The notes under the pieces: model-generated
What the model saw: the letters and a program-made list of their open reading frames with translations, nothing else
What the model was told of the DNA's origin: nothing
Database searches by the model: none
Translations under genes and position numbers: made by a program
Source: Oscillospiraceae bacterium
Lineage (GTDB): Bacteria; Bacillota; Clostridia; Oscillospirales; Acutalibacteraceae
Direction of reading: 5' to 3'
DNA length: 64,000 bases
NCBI GenBank assembly: GCA_015066445.1
Contig: SVOK01000003.1
Location: forward strand, 1-64,000
Part shown: piece after piece, positions 18,677 through 29,200 of the stretch
Layout: each line of letters begins with the position of its first letter
Numbering within the stretch: the first letter of the stretch is position 1

Positions 18677-21109
18677 ATGAAATATAATTTTAACGGATTT
18701 ACTTCAAAGGCTAACGATGCCTTGAATCAGGCGATAAGCTCAGCTGAAAAATTAGGTCATACCTATGTTGGAAGTGAGCATTTACTTTTGGGATTGCTTA
18801 AAATCGGCGGCGGTGTTGCTGCTGCGGTGCTTAATAAAAAGGGGATAACAGCCGAAAAAATTGAGGAGCTTATCAGGGCTCAGATAGGCTGCGGTACACC
18901 CACAAAGCTTTCTCCAGATTATTTCACGCCGAGAGCCAAAAGGGTTATTGAAACCGCAATGAGCGGCTGTAATAGTATGGGCAAAAAGTTTGTTGGAACA
19001 GAGCATCTGTTAATCGGTATTTTAAGCGAAGGTGATAATTACGCTATACGCTTTATAAACGCTTTGGGCGTGGATGTGGCATTCCTCACGAATGAGGCGC
19101 TTTCGGCATCGGGAATTGATCCTAATACCGCTTCACCAAAGGAGCAAGGCGGCGCTAAAGAAGTGAAAACCGAAAATCTTTCAAAATTCGGTATCGATTT
19201 AACAGAAGAAGCAAAAAAAGGAAAGCTTGACCCTGTTATCGGCAGGGAAAAAGAGATAGAGCGTGTGATTCAGATTCTTTGCCGCAGAACAAAAAACAAC
19301 CCTTGCCTTATAGGCGAGCCGGGTGTTGGCAAAACCGCTGTGGTTGAGGGCTTGGCACAAAAAATAGCTGACGGCAATGTTCCTGATATTTTAATTAACA
19401 AAAAGCTTTTCACCCTTAATCTTACGGGTATGGTTGCAGGTACTAAATACCGTGGTGATTTTGAAGAACGCATAAAAAATGTAATCGATGAGGTTACAAA
19501 ATCGGGTAATATAATTCTTTTTATAGACGAGGTTCACACTATCATAGGTGCAGGCTCTGCAGAGGGAGCTACCGATGCGGCTAATATTTTAAAGCCTGCA
19601 TTAGCCCGTGGGGAATTTCAGCTTGTGGGTGCTACCACAATTTCGGAGTACCGCAAAAACATTGAAAAGGATTCTGCTCTTGAAAGACGTTTTCAGCCTG
19701 TAAATGTTGGCGAGCCCACGGAAGAAGATGCAGTTTTAATTCTTAAAGGCTTAAAGGACAAATACGAGGCACACCACAAGGTTAAAATTTCAGATGAGGC
19801 ATTAACTGCGGCTGTAAAGCTTTCGGCAAGATATATCACCGACCGCTTCTTGCCCGATAAAGCAATAGACCTTGTAGATGAGGCGGCTTCAAGAGTTCGA
19901 TTAAAGATTTCTGCAGCTCCGCCCGAATTTAAAGAGCTTGAGGAAAAAATTGCCGATATTGAGGACGAAAAAAATGAGGCTATATCTTCGCAGGATTTTG
20001 AACGGGCTGCAAATCTCAGAGACAATGAGAACAAATTAAAGCAGCAGCTTCGTGAGGAAAAGGAAAAATGGCAGGATAAAAACGGTCATTTAAACGGAGA
20101 GGTAACAGCAGAGGATATCGCAGATATTCTATCTGGCTGGACGGGCGTGCCGGTGTCTCAGCTCACCGAGGAGGAAAGCGCAAGACTTCTTCGTCTTGAA
20201 GAGGAGCTTCATAACAGAATTATCGGTCAGAACGAGGCGGTTACAGCAATAGCCAAGGCTATTCGCCGAGGAAGAGTGGGACTTAAAGACCCTAAAAGAC
20301 CAATAGGCTCGTTTATCTTTTCGGGTCCTACAGGTGTCGGTAAAACCGAGCTTTGCAAAGCACTTGCAGAATCGCTTTTCGGAAGCGAAAATATGATGAT
20401 AAGGCTTGATATGTCGGAATATATGGAAAAGCACACGGTTTCCCGTCTTGTGGGCTCGCCTCCGGGATACGTTGGTTTTGAGGAGGGCGGTCAGCTTACA
20501 GAAAAGGTAAGGCGTAACCCTTATTCGGTACTGCTTTTTGATGAGATAGAAAAAGCTCACCCTGATGTATTTAATATGCTGCTGCAAATTTTAGAGGACG
20601 GTATTTTAACCGATTCTCAAGGCCGAAAGGTTGACTTTAAGAATACGGTAATAATTATGACCTCCAATGTGGGAGCCAGAAAAATCACCGATAAGAAAAT
20701 AAGCTTCGGCTTTGTTGAAGCTGATGACGGCGGCAACAGTGATATAAAAGCTTCGGTTTTAGAGGAGCTTAAAAACACATTCCGACCCGAGTTTTTAAAC
20801 CGTGTTGACGATATTATAGTCTTCTCAAAGCTGAGTAGCACTGAAATAGAGGAAATTGCCGAGAAAATGCTTATCGGTCTTGCTAAAAGGCTTGAAAACC
20901 TTAATATCACGCTGAAATGGGAGCCGAGCGTTACAAAAGCATTGAGTCTTAAAGGCTTTGATGAGGTTTACGGCGCAAGACCATTAAGACGTGAAATACA
21001 AAGCAAAATTGAAGATGCTTTAAGTGAAAAAATTCTTGAAGGCAGTATCAAAAACGGTGATACTGTTATATGCGCTTTCGAGGAAGAAGAATTCAAATTT
21101 AATAATTAA
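18677..21109 (+). CDS. clpC: ATP-dependent Clp protease ATP-binding subunit ClpC
   Basis: Clp N domain (TYVGSEHLLLGLL), two AAA modules (GEPGVGKTAVVEGLA; GPTGVGKTELCKALAE), UVR-like linker, GSPPGYVGFEEGGQLTEKVRRNPYSV. Confidence 0.97.
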   Translation: MKYNFNGFTSKANDALNQAISSAEKLGHTYVGSEHLLLGLLKIGGGVAAAVLNKKGITAEKIEELIRAQIGCGTPTKLSPDYFTPRAKRVIETAMSGCNSMGKKFVGTEHLLIGILSEGDNYAIRFINALGVDVAFLTNEALSASGIDPNTASPKEQGGAKEVKTENLSKFGIDLTEEAKKGKLDPVIGREKEIERVIQILCRRTKNNPCLIGEPGVGKTAVVEGLAQKIADGNVPDILINKKLFTLNLTGMVAGTKYRGDFEERIKNVIDEVTKSGNIILFIDEVHTIIGAGSAEGATDAANILKPALARGEFQLVGATTISEYRKNIEKDSALERRFQPVNVGEPTEEDAVLILKGLKDKYEAHHKVKISDEALTAAVKLSARYITDRFLPDKAIDLVDEAASRVRLKISAAPPEFKELEEKIADIEDEKNEAISSQDFERAANLRDNENKLKQQLREEKEKWQDKNGHLNGEVTAEDIADILSGWTGVPVSQLTEEESARLLRLEEELHNRIIGQNEAVTAIAKAIRRGRVGLKDPKRPIGSFIFSGPTGVGKTELCKALAESLFGSENMMIRLDMSEYMEKHTVSRLVGSPPGYVGFEEGGQLTEKVRRNPYSVLLFDEIEKAHPDVFNMLLQILEDGILTDSQGRKVDFKNTVIIMTSNVGARKITDKKISFGFVEADDGGNSDIKASVLEELKNTFRPEFLNRVDDIIVFSKLSSTEIEEIAEKMLIGLAKRLENLNITLKWEPSVTKALSLKGFDEVYGARPLRREIQSKIEDALSEKILEGSIKNGDTVICAFEEEEFKFNN

Positions 21110-21111
21110 AG

Positions 21112-21147
21112 AAAAAATCGACAGGTTAGGCCTGTCGATTTTTTCTT
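21112..21147 (+). terminator. Terminator after clpC
   Basis: AAAAAATCGACAGG-TTAGG-CCTGTCGATTTTTT. Confidence 0.88.
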
Positions 21148-21221
21148 TGCTATGTTTAATGTAATATTATTTTGATTTTTATATAGATTTCTTTTATGTT
21201 AAGAAACTATAAAGTTATTAA

Positions 21222-21640
21222 TTAAAGATTATAATACTTATCAAATTCAGCAGGATGGGGAATAGCTGCAAACTGTGCGCATTCTGCACGTTTGGTTTTA
21301 ATGAAATTGCGGATAAGCTCATCAGGGAAAACTCCACCCTCGGTCAGATCCGTGACCCTCGCTGTCGGAATTCCAATAAGACTGCTTGGCGTCTACAGTA
21401 GCACCTATATATCTGCCGTCAACATTCCAGCTAACATCGTCAAAAAGATAAAACTCAAATTCCGGAAGAATTATCATTTCATCAGCAACACCGCTGTTTT
21501 TCATATATTCAACAGCTGCCTTGATGATATTTCGGGGATACTGTGCTAAGGGTCGGTTCTCCGGAGTGTCAATTATCATTGCATTACCCGTCATAATGAT
21601 TATAGAATGTCGAAACATTAAAAAGTGTTTCGACAAGCCG
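21222..21640 (-). pseudogene. Glutamine synthetase remnant (internal deletion + frame change)
   Basis: Minus strand gives IIDTPENRPLAQYPRNIIKAAVEYMKNSGVADEMIILPEFEFYLFDDVSWNVDGRYIGATVDAKQSYWNSDS joined in another frame to VTDLTEGGVFPDELIRNFIKTKRAECAQFAAIPHPAEFDKYYNL*. Confidence 0.85.
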
Positions 21641-21655
21641 ATTAAATCGGCTTTA

Positions 21656-21688
21656 GCAAAATTAAATTTGTGAAAATTTAATTTTGCC
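21656..21688. repeat. AT-rich inverted repeat
   Basis: GCAAAATTAAATTT-GTGA-AAATTTAATTTTGC, 14-bp arms. Confidence 0.7.
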
Positions 21689-21864
21689 TATATTCATTGC
21701 AATGGGCATAGACGAATTTTCATAGAAAATTTGTGACCAAATCTTTGATTTTTTGAAATTGTAATTTATAAATTATATGGCAAATTATAATTTTATTTTG
21801 TATTGATTTATAAAGCCAATTTTGATATTATTTTATAAATTGATTTATTTAGTGGGTGAGGCTT

Positions 21865-24252
21865 ATGTCTGAAAGATTTTCAAGATTTCTTTATCAACCT
21901 TGTATTCCGTTGGGTAAAGACGGCAGATGTGCTACTGCGTGCGAAGAGCATATAGAGCTGTCTCGTAAAGCTGCGGCTGACGGAATGATTTTACTTAAAA
22001 ACAGTGATAATGTTTTGCCTCTTAAAAAAGGAGAGCGTGTAGCGCTTTTCGGCAAAAGTGCTGTCGATTATTTTAAAGGTGGCGGCGGCAGCGGAGATGT
22101 GTATACAAAATATGTAAGAAATATTCTCGATGGTTTGCGTATTAAAGAAAAAGAGGGAAAGCTTTCTCTGTTTGAGCCACTAAATGAGTTTTATGAAAAT
22201 CACGTAGCAAAGGAGCGCGAATGGATAAACAGGGAAGCGCCTATTGCACAAAATTTTGTTAATAATGAAATTCCAAGAACTGACGCTGTTCGCAGAAGCT
22301 TAGCGCTTACAGAGGTTAATTTTAAATATCAGGTGAGTGAGCCTCACATCCCTGATGATTTGCTTTTAAGCGCTGCTCAAGACACGGATACTGCAATAAT
22401 TGTAATAGGCAGATTTTCGGGCGAGGGCTGGGACAGAAGCGGCCGTAAGGATATAAGAGATTTTTATTTAAACGATGACGAAAAGTGCTTGGTAAAAGAT
22501 GTAACTGAGCATTTTGGAAAAGTTATTGTAGTGCTTAATGTCGGCGGAATGGTAGATACTGAATGGTTTAAGGATAACAGTAAAATTTCTGCGTCCCTTT
22601 TAGCCTGGCAGGGCGGTACCGAAGGCGGACTTGCTACTGCAGATGTGCTTTGCGGTGATGTTAATCCTTCGGGTAAGCTTACAGATACCTTTGCATCGTC
22701 TTTTGACGATTACCCATCGTCATATAATTTTAACGAATCCTACGATTATGTTGATTATACAGAGGATATATATGTAGGCTACCGTTATTTTGAAACCGTA
22801 CCTAAGGCTAAAGAAAAGGTAAATTACCCGTTTGGCTTTGGGCTTTCGTATACCAATTTTAAGCTATCGGATATTAAGGCGCAGGACGACGGACAGAATA
22901 TTACAGTAAGCCTTAAGATTACAAATACAGGTGAACTTAGCGGTAAAGAGGTTGTTCAGGTTTATTACAGTGCGCCTCAGGGTGTTTTGGGTAAGCCTCA
23001 AAAAGCGCTTGCTGGCTTTAAAAAGACAAAACTTTTAAAAAGCGGCGAGAGTGAGGATATTACAATAACCTTTGCCATTAATGATATGGCAAGCTATGAT
23101 GATGTCGGTAAACTTCAAAAATCTGCTTATTTATTAGAGCAGGGCAAATATAAAATATATGTGGGAACATCGGTAAGGGATGTTACCGAAACAGAGTATA
23201 GCTATACTGTAAAAGATCCGTTTAGAGTAACAGAGCAGTTGGTTTCAAGATGCGCTCCAAAAGAGCTTTCTGAAAGAATGATAAGCGATGGAAACTATGA
23301 GGCTTTAGAATGTGTGCCGTATGAGTGTGTAATTACACATCGGCCTGAAATGACTTCTGCACCTGAAGATATTTGCAAATTGGAGGATGTAGGCGAAAAG
23401 GCTACACTTGATGAATTTGTAGCCCAAATGACAGACGGGGAGTTAATCTCCCTGCTTGGGGGCTATAAAAATATTGGTGTAGTTAATACTGGCTGTTTTG
23501 CGCCGCTTGAGCGTTTGGGCGTGCCGCCTGTTCCTACAGCTGACGGCCCTGCAGGTGTGCGTCTTTTCAAGGATACAGGTATTTCTACAACGGCTTGGCC
23601 TGTAGCAACAGCCCTTGCAAGCACTTGGGATACGGAGTTACTTTATGAAATAGGTGTTGCGGGCGGTACAGAGATTAAAGAAAATAATATTGGTATCTGG
23701 CTTATGCCGGGCATCAATATTCACCGAAGTCCGCTTTGCGGAAGAAACTTTGAATATTTTTCTGAGGACCCGTATTTGTCAGGTATGATGTCTGCCGCAA
23801 TCGTTAACGGTGTTCAGTCTGTAAAGGTTGCATGTTCACTAAAGCATTTTGTATGTAATAATAAAGAGGTAAACAGGCGTTTTTGCGATTCGAGGGTTTC
23901 AGAGCGTGCGTTGAGAGAAATATATCTTAAAGGCTTTGAAATTTGCGTTAAAAAGGCTCAGCCTTGGACGGTAATGTCCTCTTATAATCTTATGAACGGT
24001 GTTTACACCTCTGCTAATCCTGAGCTTATTACGGGAATACTCCGCGAAGAGTGGGGCTTTGAGGGCTTAGTTGTATCTGATTGGTTTAACCGAGCTGTTC
24101 ATTCCGATGAGGTTTTGGCAGGTAATGATATAAAAATGCCAGACGGTAATCCCGAGGAACTTAAAACTGCACTTGAAAGCGGAAAAATCACGCGTGGCGA
24201 TTTACAGGCTTGCGTGAAAAGATATATTCAGTTAATACTTAAATTTGATTAA
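21865..24252 (+). CDS. Glycoside hydrolase family 3 (beta-glucosidase-like) with circularly permuted domain order
   Basis: alpha/beta sandwich first (AAADGMILLKNSDNVLPLKKGERVALFG), FnIII-like middle, TIM barrel last (LERLGVPPVPTADGPAGVR, VKVACSLKHFVCNN, WGFEGLVVSDWFN). Confidence 0.92.
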   Translation: MSERFSRFLYQPCIPLGKDGRCATACEEHIELSRKAAADGMILLKNSDNVLPLKKGERVALFGKSAVDYFKGGGGSGDVYTKYVRNILDGLRIKEKEGKLSLFEPLNEFYENHVAKEREWINREAPIAQNFVNNEIPRTDAVRRSLALTEVNFKYQVSEPHIPDDLLLSAAQDTDTAIIVIGRFSGEGWDRSGRKDIRDFYLNDDEKCLVKDVTEHFGKVIVVLNVGGMVDTEWFKDNSKISASLLAWQGGTEGGLATADVLCGDVNPSGKLTDTFASSFDDYPSSYNFNESYDYVDYTEDIYVGYRYFETVPKAKEKVNYPFGFGLSYTNFKLSDIKAQDDGQNITVSLKITNTGELSGKEVVQVYYSAPQGVLGKPQKALAGFKKTKLLKSGESEDITITFAINDMASYDDVGKLQKSAYLLEQGKYKIYVGTSVRDVTETEYSYTVKDPFRVTEQLVSRCAPKELSERMISDGNYEALECVPYECVITHRPEMTSAPEDICKLEDVGEKATLDEFVAQMTDGELISLLGGYKNIGVVNTGCFAPLERLGVPPVPTADGPAGVRLFKDTGISTTAWPVATALASTWDTELLYEIGVAGGTEIKENNIGIWLMPGINIHRSPLCGRNFEYFSEDPYLSGMMSAAIVNGVQSVKVACSLKHFVCNNKEVNRRFCDSRVSERALREIYLKGFEICVKKAQPWTVMSSYNLMNGVYTSANPELITGILREEWGFEGLVVSDWFNRAVHSDEVLAGNDIKMPDGNPEELKTALESGKITRGDLQACVKRYIQLILKFD

Positions 24253-24334
24253 ATACAAAAGATGATGTCTTAGATTGCACTGCCCCAATTTGTGCGGACA
24301 GTACAAAAAAGAGCCTAAAGGAACTAACAAAAAT

Positions 24335-24369
24335 ATGCACCCCAAAAGAGTCTGACTTTTGGGGTGCAT
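24335..24369. repeat. 14-bp inverted repeat, intergenic hairpin
   Basis: ATGCACCCCAAAAG-AGTCTGA-CTTTTGGGGTGCAT. Confidence 0.7.
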
Positions 24370-24437
24370 ATCATAAGTAATCGGTTTATTTAAACGATAT
24401 TTTGGCTAACCGTTTATCGTGGTTTTCGTTATACAGT

Positions 24438-24468
24438 AAAAACTCCACCAATATGCGGTGGAGTTTTT
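24438..24468. terminator. Bidirectional terminator between GH3 and YitT-family gene
   Basis: AAAAACTCCACC...GGTGGAGTTTTT. Confidence 0.8.
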
Positions 24469-24482
24469 GTTATGTCAGGATA

Positions 24483-25322
24483 TTATACACTTCTGAAGCC
24501 TCTGCCTAAAATTTCACTGCTTGTTGTAATAATTATAAACGCATTAGGGTCTAAGGCTTTTATTTTTTCTCTTAGTCTAATAGCTTCTATTCGCTTGCAT
24601 ACTGTATGTACCATAGTTCGGTCTGAATGTGTGTATTCGCCTACTGCAATATGCGAGGTAACACCGTGATGAAGCTCTTTAATTATATAATCTGAAATTT
24701 CCTTTGGCTTAGAGGTAATAACCACAAAATATTTACAGGTATTAAGGCTTTCAATAACGCTGTCCACAATAAAGGCTTTTGCAAACAAACCAAGCAGAGA
24801 AAAGAGTCCAGTCTCGATATCGAAAACAATAAATGCGCTTGATGCTACTACAAAATCTACACATAAAAGGGCTTTGCCGACATCCATTTTAAAATACTTT
24901 TTCAGAATAAGGGCAACAATATCTGTTCCGCCTGAGGAAGCATTGGCATTAAAAATCATCGCTGAGCCTATGGAGGTTAAAAGCATAGCGTAGATAAGCT
25001 CCAAAAAGGGTTGATCGGAAAGAGGTGTTTTTAAAGGGATAAAGAACTCGAAAACATATATCAGCGCCGAATACATCATACTGCAATATACTGTTTTAGC
25101 GCCTGTACCCTTACCGAAAAAGATAAAGCTGAGTATCAGCAGAGCAATATTTAATATCCATATCCAAGCACTTGAGCTAATAGGCGTAAGGTTTCCTAAA
25201 ATTGTTCCTATACCCGTAACTCCGCCCGTTGTAAAGCCGTTTGGAATTTTGAAAAAATAAACGCCGACAGACAGCAAAATAATTCCCATATGAAACATAA
25301 AAAATGCTTTGACCTTACTCAT
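24483..25322 (-). CDS. YitT family membrane protein
   Basis: Multi-TM N-terminus with GGVTGIGTIL, SGGTDIVALILKKYF, and C-terminal soluble domain VVITSKPKEISDYIIKELHHGVT. Confidence 0.88.
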   Translation of the reverse strand: MSKVKAFFMFHMGIILLSVGVYFFKIPNGFTTGGVTGIGTILGNLTPISSSAWIWILNIALLILSFIFFGKGTGAKTVYCSMMYSALIYVFEFFIPLKTPLSDQPFLELIYAMLLTSIGSAMIFNANASSGGTDIVALILKKYFKMDVGKALLCVDFVVASSAFIVFDIETGLFSLLGLFAKAFIVDSVIESLNTCKYFVVITSKPKEISDYIIKELHHGVTSHIAVGEYTHSDRTMVHTVCKRIEAIRLREKIKALDPNAFIIITTSSEILGRGFRSV

Positions 25323-26689
25323 AAACGGACTCCTCTTTTATTTTTATTGTAGGTTATTATGTATAAAATAAATTCTGCTAAAAAGGTGATAATCCAGGAA
25401 ATCGGGTAGGATAAATAAAGGCATTGCGGAGTGTGGAACTCAGGAATACGGAATACGGTAAGTGTCCATAATATTCTAAAACCGCATACGCTGATTAGTG
25501 AGATTAGCATTGAGGAAAAGGAAACGCCTAAGCCGCGTATACTGCCTGTGGTTACATCCATTTGTCCCATGATAATAAGAGGAACAAAAATAAACATTAT
25601 TCTGACTGTTCCCCAGGTAGTTGCCACAGGGTCGTTTTCTATATAAAAGCCTAAAAGCTGTCTTGAAAATGTACAAACAACTAAAGAAACCGCTGCAATA
25701 AACACAGCCGACATAGCGCTGTTGTAGATATACACCTTTTTAACTCGGTCATATTTATTTGCACCCATATTTTGTCCCGTAAAGTTAATGGATACCTGAT
25801 AAAATGTGCCTGTAATAATATTAGCAAAATTCTCTATACTTGTAGCGGCGGCGTTGCCTGTAATGAAACCATTCAGATAAGAAAGGGAATTTATAGACGA
25901 CTGAATTATTACACTTGAAAGCGAAAAGGTTGCAGACTGTATTCCCGAGGGAATACCTAACCGTAAAATGTTTATAAGCGGTTTTTTGTAGAATTTTAAT
26001 TCCTTTAATATAAGCCTGCAAGCATCGTTTCTTTTTATAAGTGTTATTATTACAAGCATGGCAGATATAGCCTGAGAACAGGTGGTAGCAAGTGCAAGTC
26101 CTGCAACATCAAAATTTAAAACGGAAACAAATAAAAAAGTTAAAATAAGCTTTATCGGGCCTGAAATCAACAAAAAATACATAGGCTTTTTAGCTTCGCC
26201 CACAGCACGTAGAATTGCCGCACCGAAATTATAAACCATATAAGGTATCATACCTAAAAAATAGGTTCTTAAATATGTAGTAGAAAGACCGATAATACTG
26301 TCAGGAGTGGACATTATTGTTAGTATCTGCTTTGAAATTATTACACCAACAACTGTCAGCACCGAGCCTAATGTTATTGCAAGTAAGATTGCAGTGTGTA
26401 TGGCATTCTTTATGGATTCCTTATCCTTAGAGCCAACAGCGTAAGAAACCGTTACTGCGCTTCCTGTTGAACAGCCTATGAAGAAATTTATCATTAGTGA
26501 TGTAATTGCTGTGGTAGAGCCTACTGCGGCTACAGCATCGTTACCGCTTGTTCCTAAATGACCTGCAAGGATTACATCCAATGTATTAAAAAGTTGCTGC
26601 AATAAGCCTGTAAGCATAACGGGTATTGCATATCTTATCATATTTATTAGAAGGGGACCTTCGCACATATTGATATTTGTTTTTTTCAT
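25319..26689 (-). CDS. MATE family efflux transporter
   Basis: 12-TM pattern; IRYAIPVMLTGLLQQLFNTLDVILAGHLG, NFFIGCSTGSAVTVSYAVGSKD, FTGQNMGANKYDRVKK. Confidence 0.92.
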   Translation of the reverse strand: MKKTNINMCEGPLLINMIRYAIPVMLTGLLQQLFNTLDVILAGHLGTSGNDAVAAVGSTTAITSLMINFFIGCSTGSAVTVSYAVGSKDKESIKNAIHTAILLAITLGSVLTVVGVIISKQILTIMSTPDSIIGLSTTYLRTYFLGMIPYMVYNFGAAILRAVGEAKKPMYFLLISGPIKLILTFLFVSVLNFDVAGLALATTCSQAISAMLVIITLIKRNDACRLILKELKFYKKPLINILRLGIPSGIQSATFSLSSVIIQSSINSLSYLNGFITGNAAATSIENFANIITGTFYQVSINFTGQNMGANKYDRVKKVYIYNSAMSAVFIAAVSLVVCTFSRQLLGFYIENDPVATTWGTVRIMFIFVPLIIMGQMDVTTGSIRGLGVSFSSMLISLISVCGFRILWTLTVFRIPEFHTPQCLYLSYPISWIITFLAEFILYIITYNKNKRGVRL

Positions 26690-26761
26690 ACCAAATAACC
26701 TCGGCTTTATTTAGAGCGAATAATCTGACTGTAAGTTATAGTTCAAATTATTCGCTCTTTT

Positions 26762-27598
26762 TTAATTACTGTTCTGTCGGCGGAATTTGGCGGGAGAAAT
26801 ACCTATGATACGTTTGAATACGGTGGAAAAATAGTTACTGTCCTGAAAGCCGCAGGCATTAGAGATTTCTGCAAGAGATAAATCACTATTAATCAGTAAC
26901 TGCTGAGCACGTCCCACGCGTGCAAAAATCACATAGTTTTTAAAGTTAGTTCCAACAACAGATTTAAATTTTCTTGAAAAATAGCTGGGATTCAGGGCGG
27001 CATATTGCGCTACCGATTCAAGAGATAGTTCCTCACCTAAATGCTCGGTAATATATACTAATGAATCCTTAATAATGTTATCTGTAGTAATTGTATTTAT
27101 TTCCTCGCGTGTTCTTAATCGGTTAAGCAGAGTCAATAAAATTATTATATAGTTCCTGATAAGCAAATCCGAATCAGGGCGTTTATGGGTAAATTCCTTT
27201 AAAAGAGTTTTAAAAATCACATCAAACTGAGTTGACAGCTCTGACGGTATGGTATAAAAATGCTTTTCAAAGCACTTTGTGAGTTGAGAAATATCCTTTT
27301 GCGAAAAATAATTTCTGCCAAAGTAGATATTAATTCTGCTCAGGTTTGTAATTGTGCTTGATTTATGCGGTATACCCGGTGGAATAAGCATAATGTTTTT
27401 TGGTTCTAAATGGAAAATTTCATCACCTATAGTGTAATTGGAGTTGCCGTTTATAAGATAATAAATCTCATAATGATTATGTATATGCGGAGAGGACATT
27501 CCCTCGTTTGCAAGATTGTTTGCTTTTTCAACCAATATTCCGTGATAATTCTTGCGTAAAATTTCATCGGCATTGTAAAACAAAATTTTACCCTCCAT
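26762..27598 (-). CDS. AraC family transcriptional regulator (cupin + HTH)
   Basis: cupin HIHNHYEIYYLINGNSNYTIGDE, C-terminal HTH NPSYFSRKFKSVVGTNFKNYV...ISNACGFQDSNYFSTVFKRIIGISPAKFRR. Confidence 0.93.
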   Translation of the reverse strand: MEGKILFYNADEILRKNYHGILVEKANNLANEGMSSPHIHNHYEIYYLINGNSNYTIGDEIFHLEPKNIMLIPPGIPHKSSTITNLSRINIYFGRNYFSQKDISQLTKCFEKHFYTIPSELSTQFDVIFKTLLKEFTHKRPDSDLLIRNYIIILLTLLNRLRTREEINTITTDNIIKDSLVYITEHLGEELSLESVAQYAALNPSYFSRKFKSVVGTNFKNYVIFARVGRAQQLLINSDLSLAEISNACGFQDSNYFSTVFKRIIGISPAKFRRQNSN

Positions 27599-27790
27599 TT
27601 TAAATAAAATTGTTCTGGTTCAATTCCTATTATATATTTTTTGCCAAAAAAGTAAAGAAAAAACAGGATTTACCAAGTAAAGATATCTAAGTTTAACAAA
27701 AGGAGTAAAAAAATTAAGGAAAAGAGCTATATGGCTGATATAAAATAAAGAAAAATAAGAAAAAGATACTTTGAAGGAGTGTTTTTGTAA

Positions 27791-29185
27791 ATGACACTTG
27801 TAGATAACGAAAATGTTAAGGATATAAAGATAGGCTTTATTGGCGGTGGCTCCCGTTACTGGGCACAGGACTTTATGTGTGACCTTGCTAAAGCTAATAA
27901 TATCAGTGGTAAGGTTTACCTTTATGATATAGATAAGCACGCAGCTAAATGTAATGAAACAATAGGTAACGGTATAAGAAACCATTACGAAAATGCTGAT
28001 AATTTTGATTACATAGCGGTTGATACATACGAGGAAGCTTTGTCTGGCGCTGATGCGGTTGTGATTTCAATTTTACCCGGCACATTCGATGAAATGGAAG
28101 TGGATGTCCACGCGGCTGAGGAATACGGTATTGTACAGTCGGTAGGAGACACTACAGGCATTGGCGGAATAATAAGAGCACTCAGAACACTTCCAATGTT
28201 CTTTGAATTTGGCGAACAGATTAAAAAATACTGTCCTGATGCATTTGTAATTAACTATACAAACCCAATGGCGCTTTGCACAGGCGCATTATATAAGGTG
28301 TTCCCAGAAATCAAGTGCTTTGGCTGCTGTCACGAGGTTTTCTCTTCTCAATCCTTACTTAAAAAAATTCTTGAGGAAAAGCTTGGTCTTACGGATATTA
28401 AAAGAGAGGATATTAAGATAAATGTAATCGGTGTAAACCATTTTACCTGGATTACCGAGGCGTATTACCATAATATTGATTTATTCCCACTTTACCGTGA
28501 ATATTGCCTTGAGCATATAGAAAAGGGCGTTCCTATTACATATGAAATAACCGAGCTTAATAAGCATTTTGTACATAATGAAAAGGTTAAAATGGATTTG
28601 TTCCTGCGCTTTGGGTTTATGGCTGCTGCAGGCGACCGTCATTTAGCAGAGTTTTGTCCCCGTAGCTGGTATTTAAAGGATAAAGAAACTGTTGAAAATT
28701 ACGGCTTTGCTTTAACACCCGTTTCTTGGAGAAAGAGTCACTTGGTTGAAAGGCTTGAAAAGCGAGACAGACTTCTTTCAGGTGAAGAAATCTTTGAAAT
28801 GAAAGAGACAGGTGAGGAGGGTGTAAGACAGCTAAGCGCACTCTTCGGTCTTGATGATTTTGTAACAAATGTAAATCTTCCTAATATGGGACAGATTCCA
28901 AATCTTCCATTAGGAGCAATAGTTGAAACCAATGCAAGATTCAGCGCCGGTTCTGTAAGACCTGTTTTTGCAGGAAATATTCCTAAAGAGCTAAAGGCAC
29001 TCATTGATAAGACTGTGGATATACAGGAGCTTATAATGGAGGCGGCATACGAGCGTGACCTTGATAAAGCCTTTATCGCCTTTATTTCAGAAGAGCAGAA
29101 TACACTTGACCTTAAGCAGTCAAGAGAGCTGTTTGATAAAATGATCGAGGGTACTAAAGAGTACCTTAAAGATTATTTCAAATAA
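27791..29185 (+). CDS. Glycoside hydrolase family 4, alpha-galacturonidase (LplD)-like
   Basis: IGFIGGGSRYWAQDFMCDLA NAD-binding, VINYTNPMAL, CHEVF, GVNHFTWI. Confidence 0.85.
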   Translation: MTLVDNENVKDIKIGFIGGGSRYWAQDFMCDLAKANNISGKVYLYDIDKHAAKCNETIGNGIRNHYENADNFDYIAVDTYEEALSGADAVVISILPGTFDEMEVDVHAAEEYGIVQSVGDTTGIGGIIRALRTLPMFFEFGEQIKKYCPDAFVINYTNPMALCTGALYKVFPEIKCFGCCHEVFSSQSLLKKILEEKLGLTDIKREDIKINVIGVNHFTWITEAYYHNIDLFPLYREYCLEHIEKGVPITYEITELNKHFVHNEKVKMDLFLRFGFMAAAGDRHLAEFCPRSWYLKDKETVENYGFALTPVSWRKSHLVERLEKRDRLLSGEEIFEMKETGEEGVRQLSALFGLDDFVTNVNLPNMGQIPNLPLGAIVETNARFSAGSVRPVFAGNIPKELKALIDKTVDIQELIMEAAYERDLDKAFIAFISEEQNTLDLKQSRELFDKMIEGTKEYLKDYFK

Positions 29186-29200
29186 GAAGGAGGAGTAACA

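Noticed and set aside
20129-20587. 152-aa minus-strand ORF inside clpC
   Set aside because: Lies wholly within the conserved second AAA module of clpC; translation looks like reversed codon bias
24253-24375. Possible insertion-sequence end (GCACTGCCCCAATTTGTGCGGACAGTAC and nearby inverted repeat)
   Set aside because: No transposase ORF or target duplication visible; cannot be supported beyond resemblance to IS termini
26712-26760. Hairpin GAGCGAATAAT...ATTATTCGCTC + T-run as a terminator for the minus-strand AraC gene
   Set aside because: The T-run lies on the wrong side for the AraC gene and faces plus-strand transcription; could be read-through protection but direction is not established
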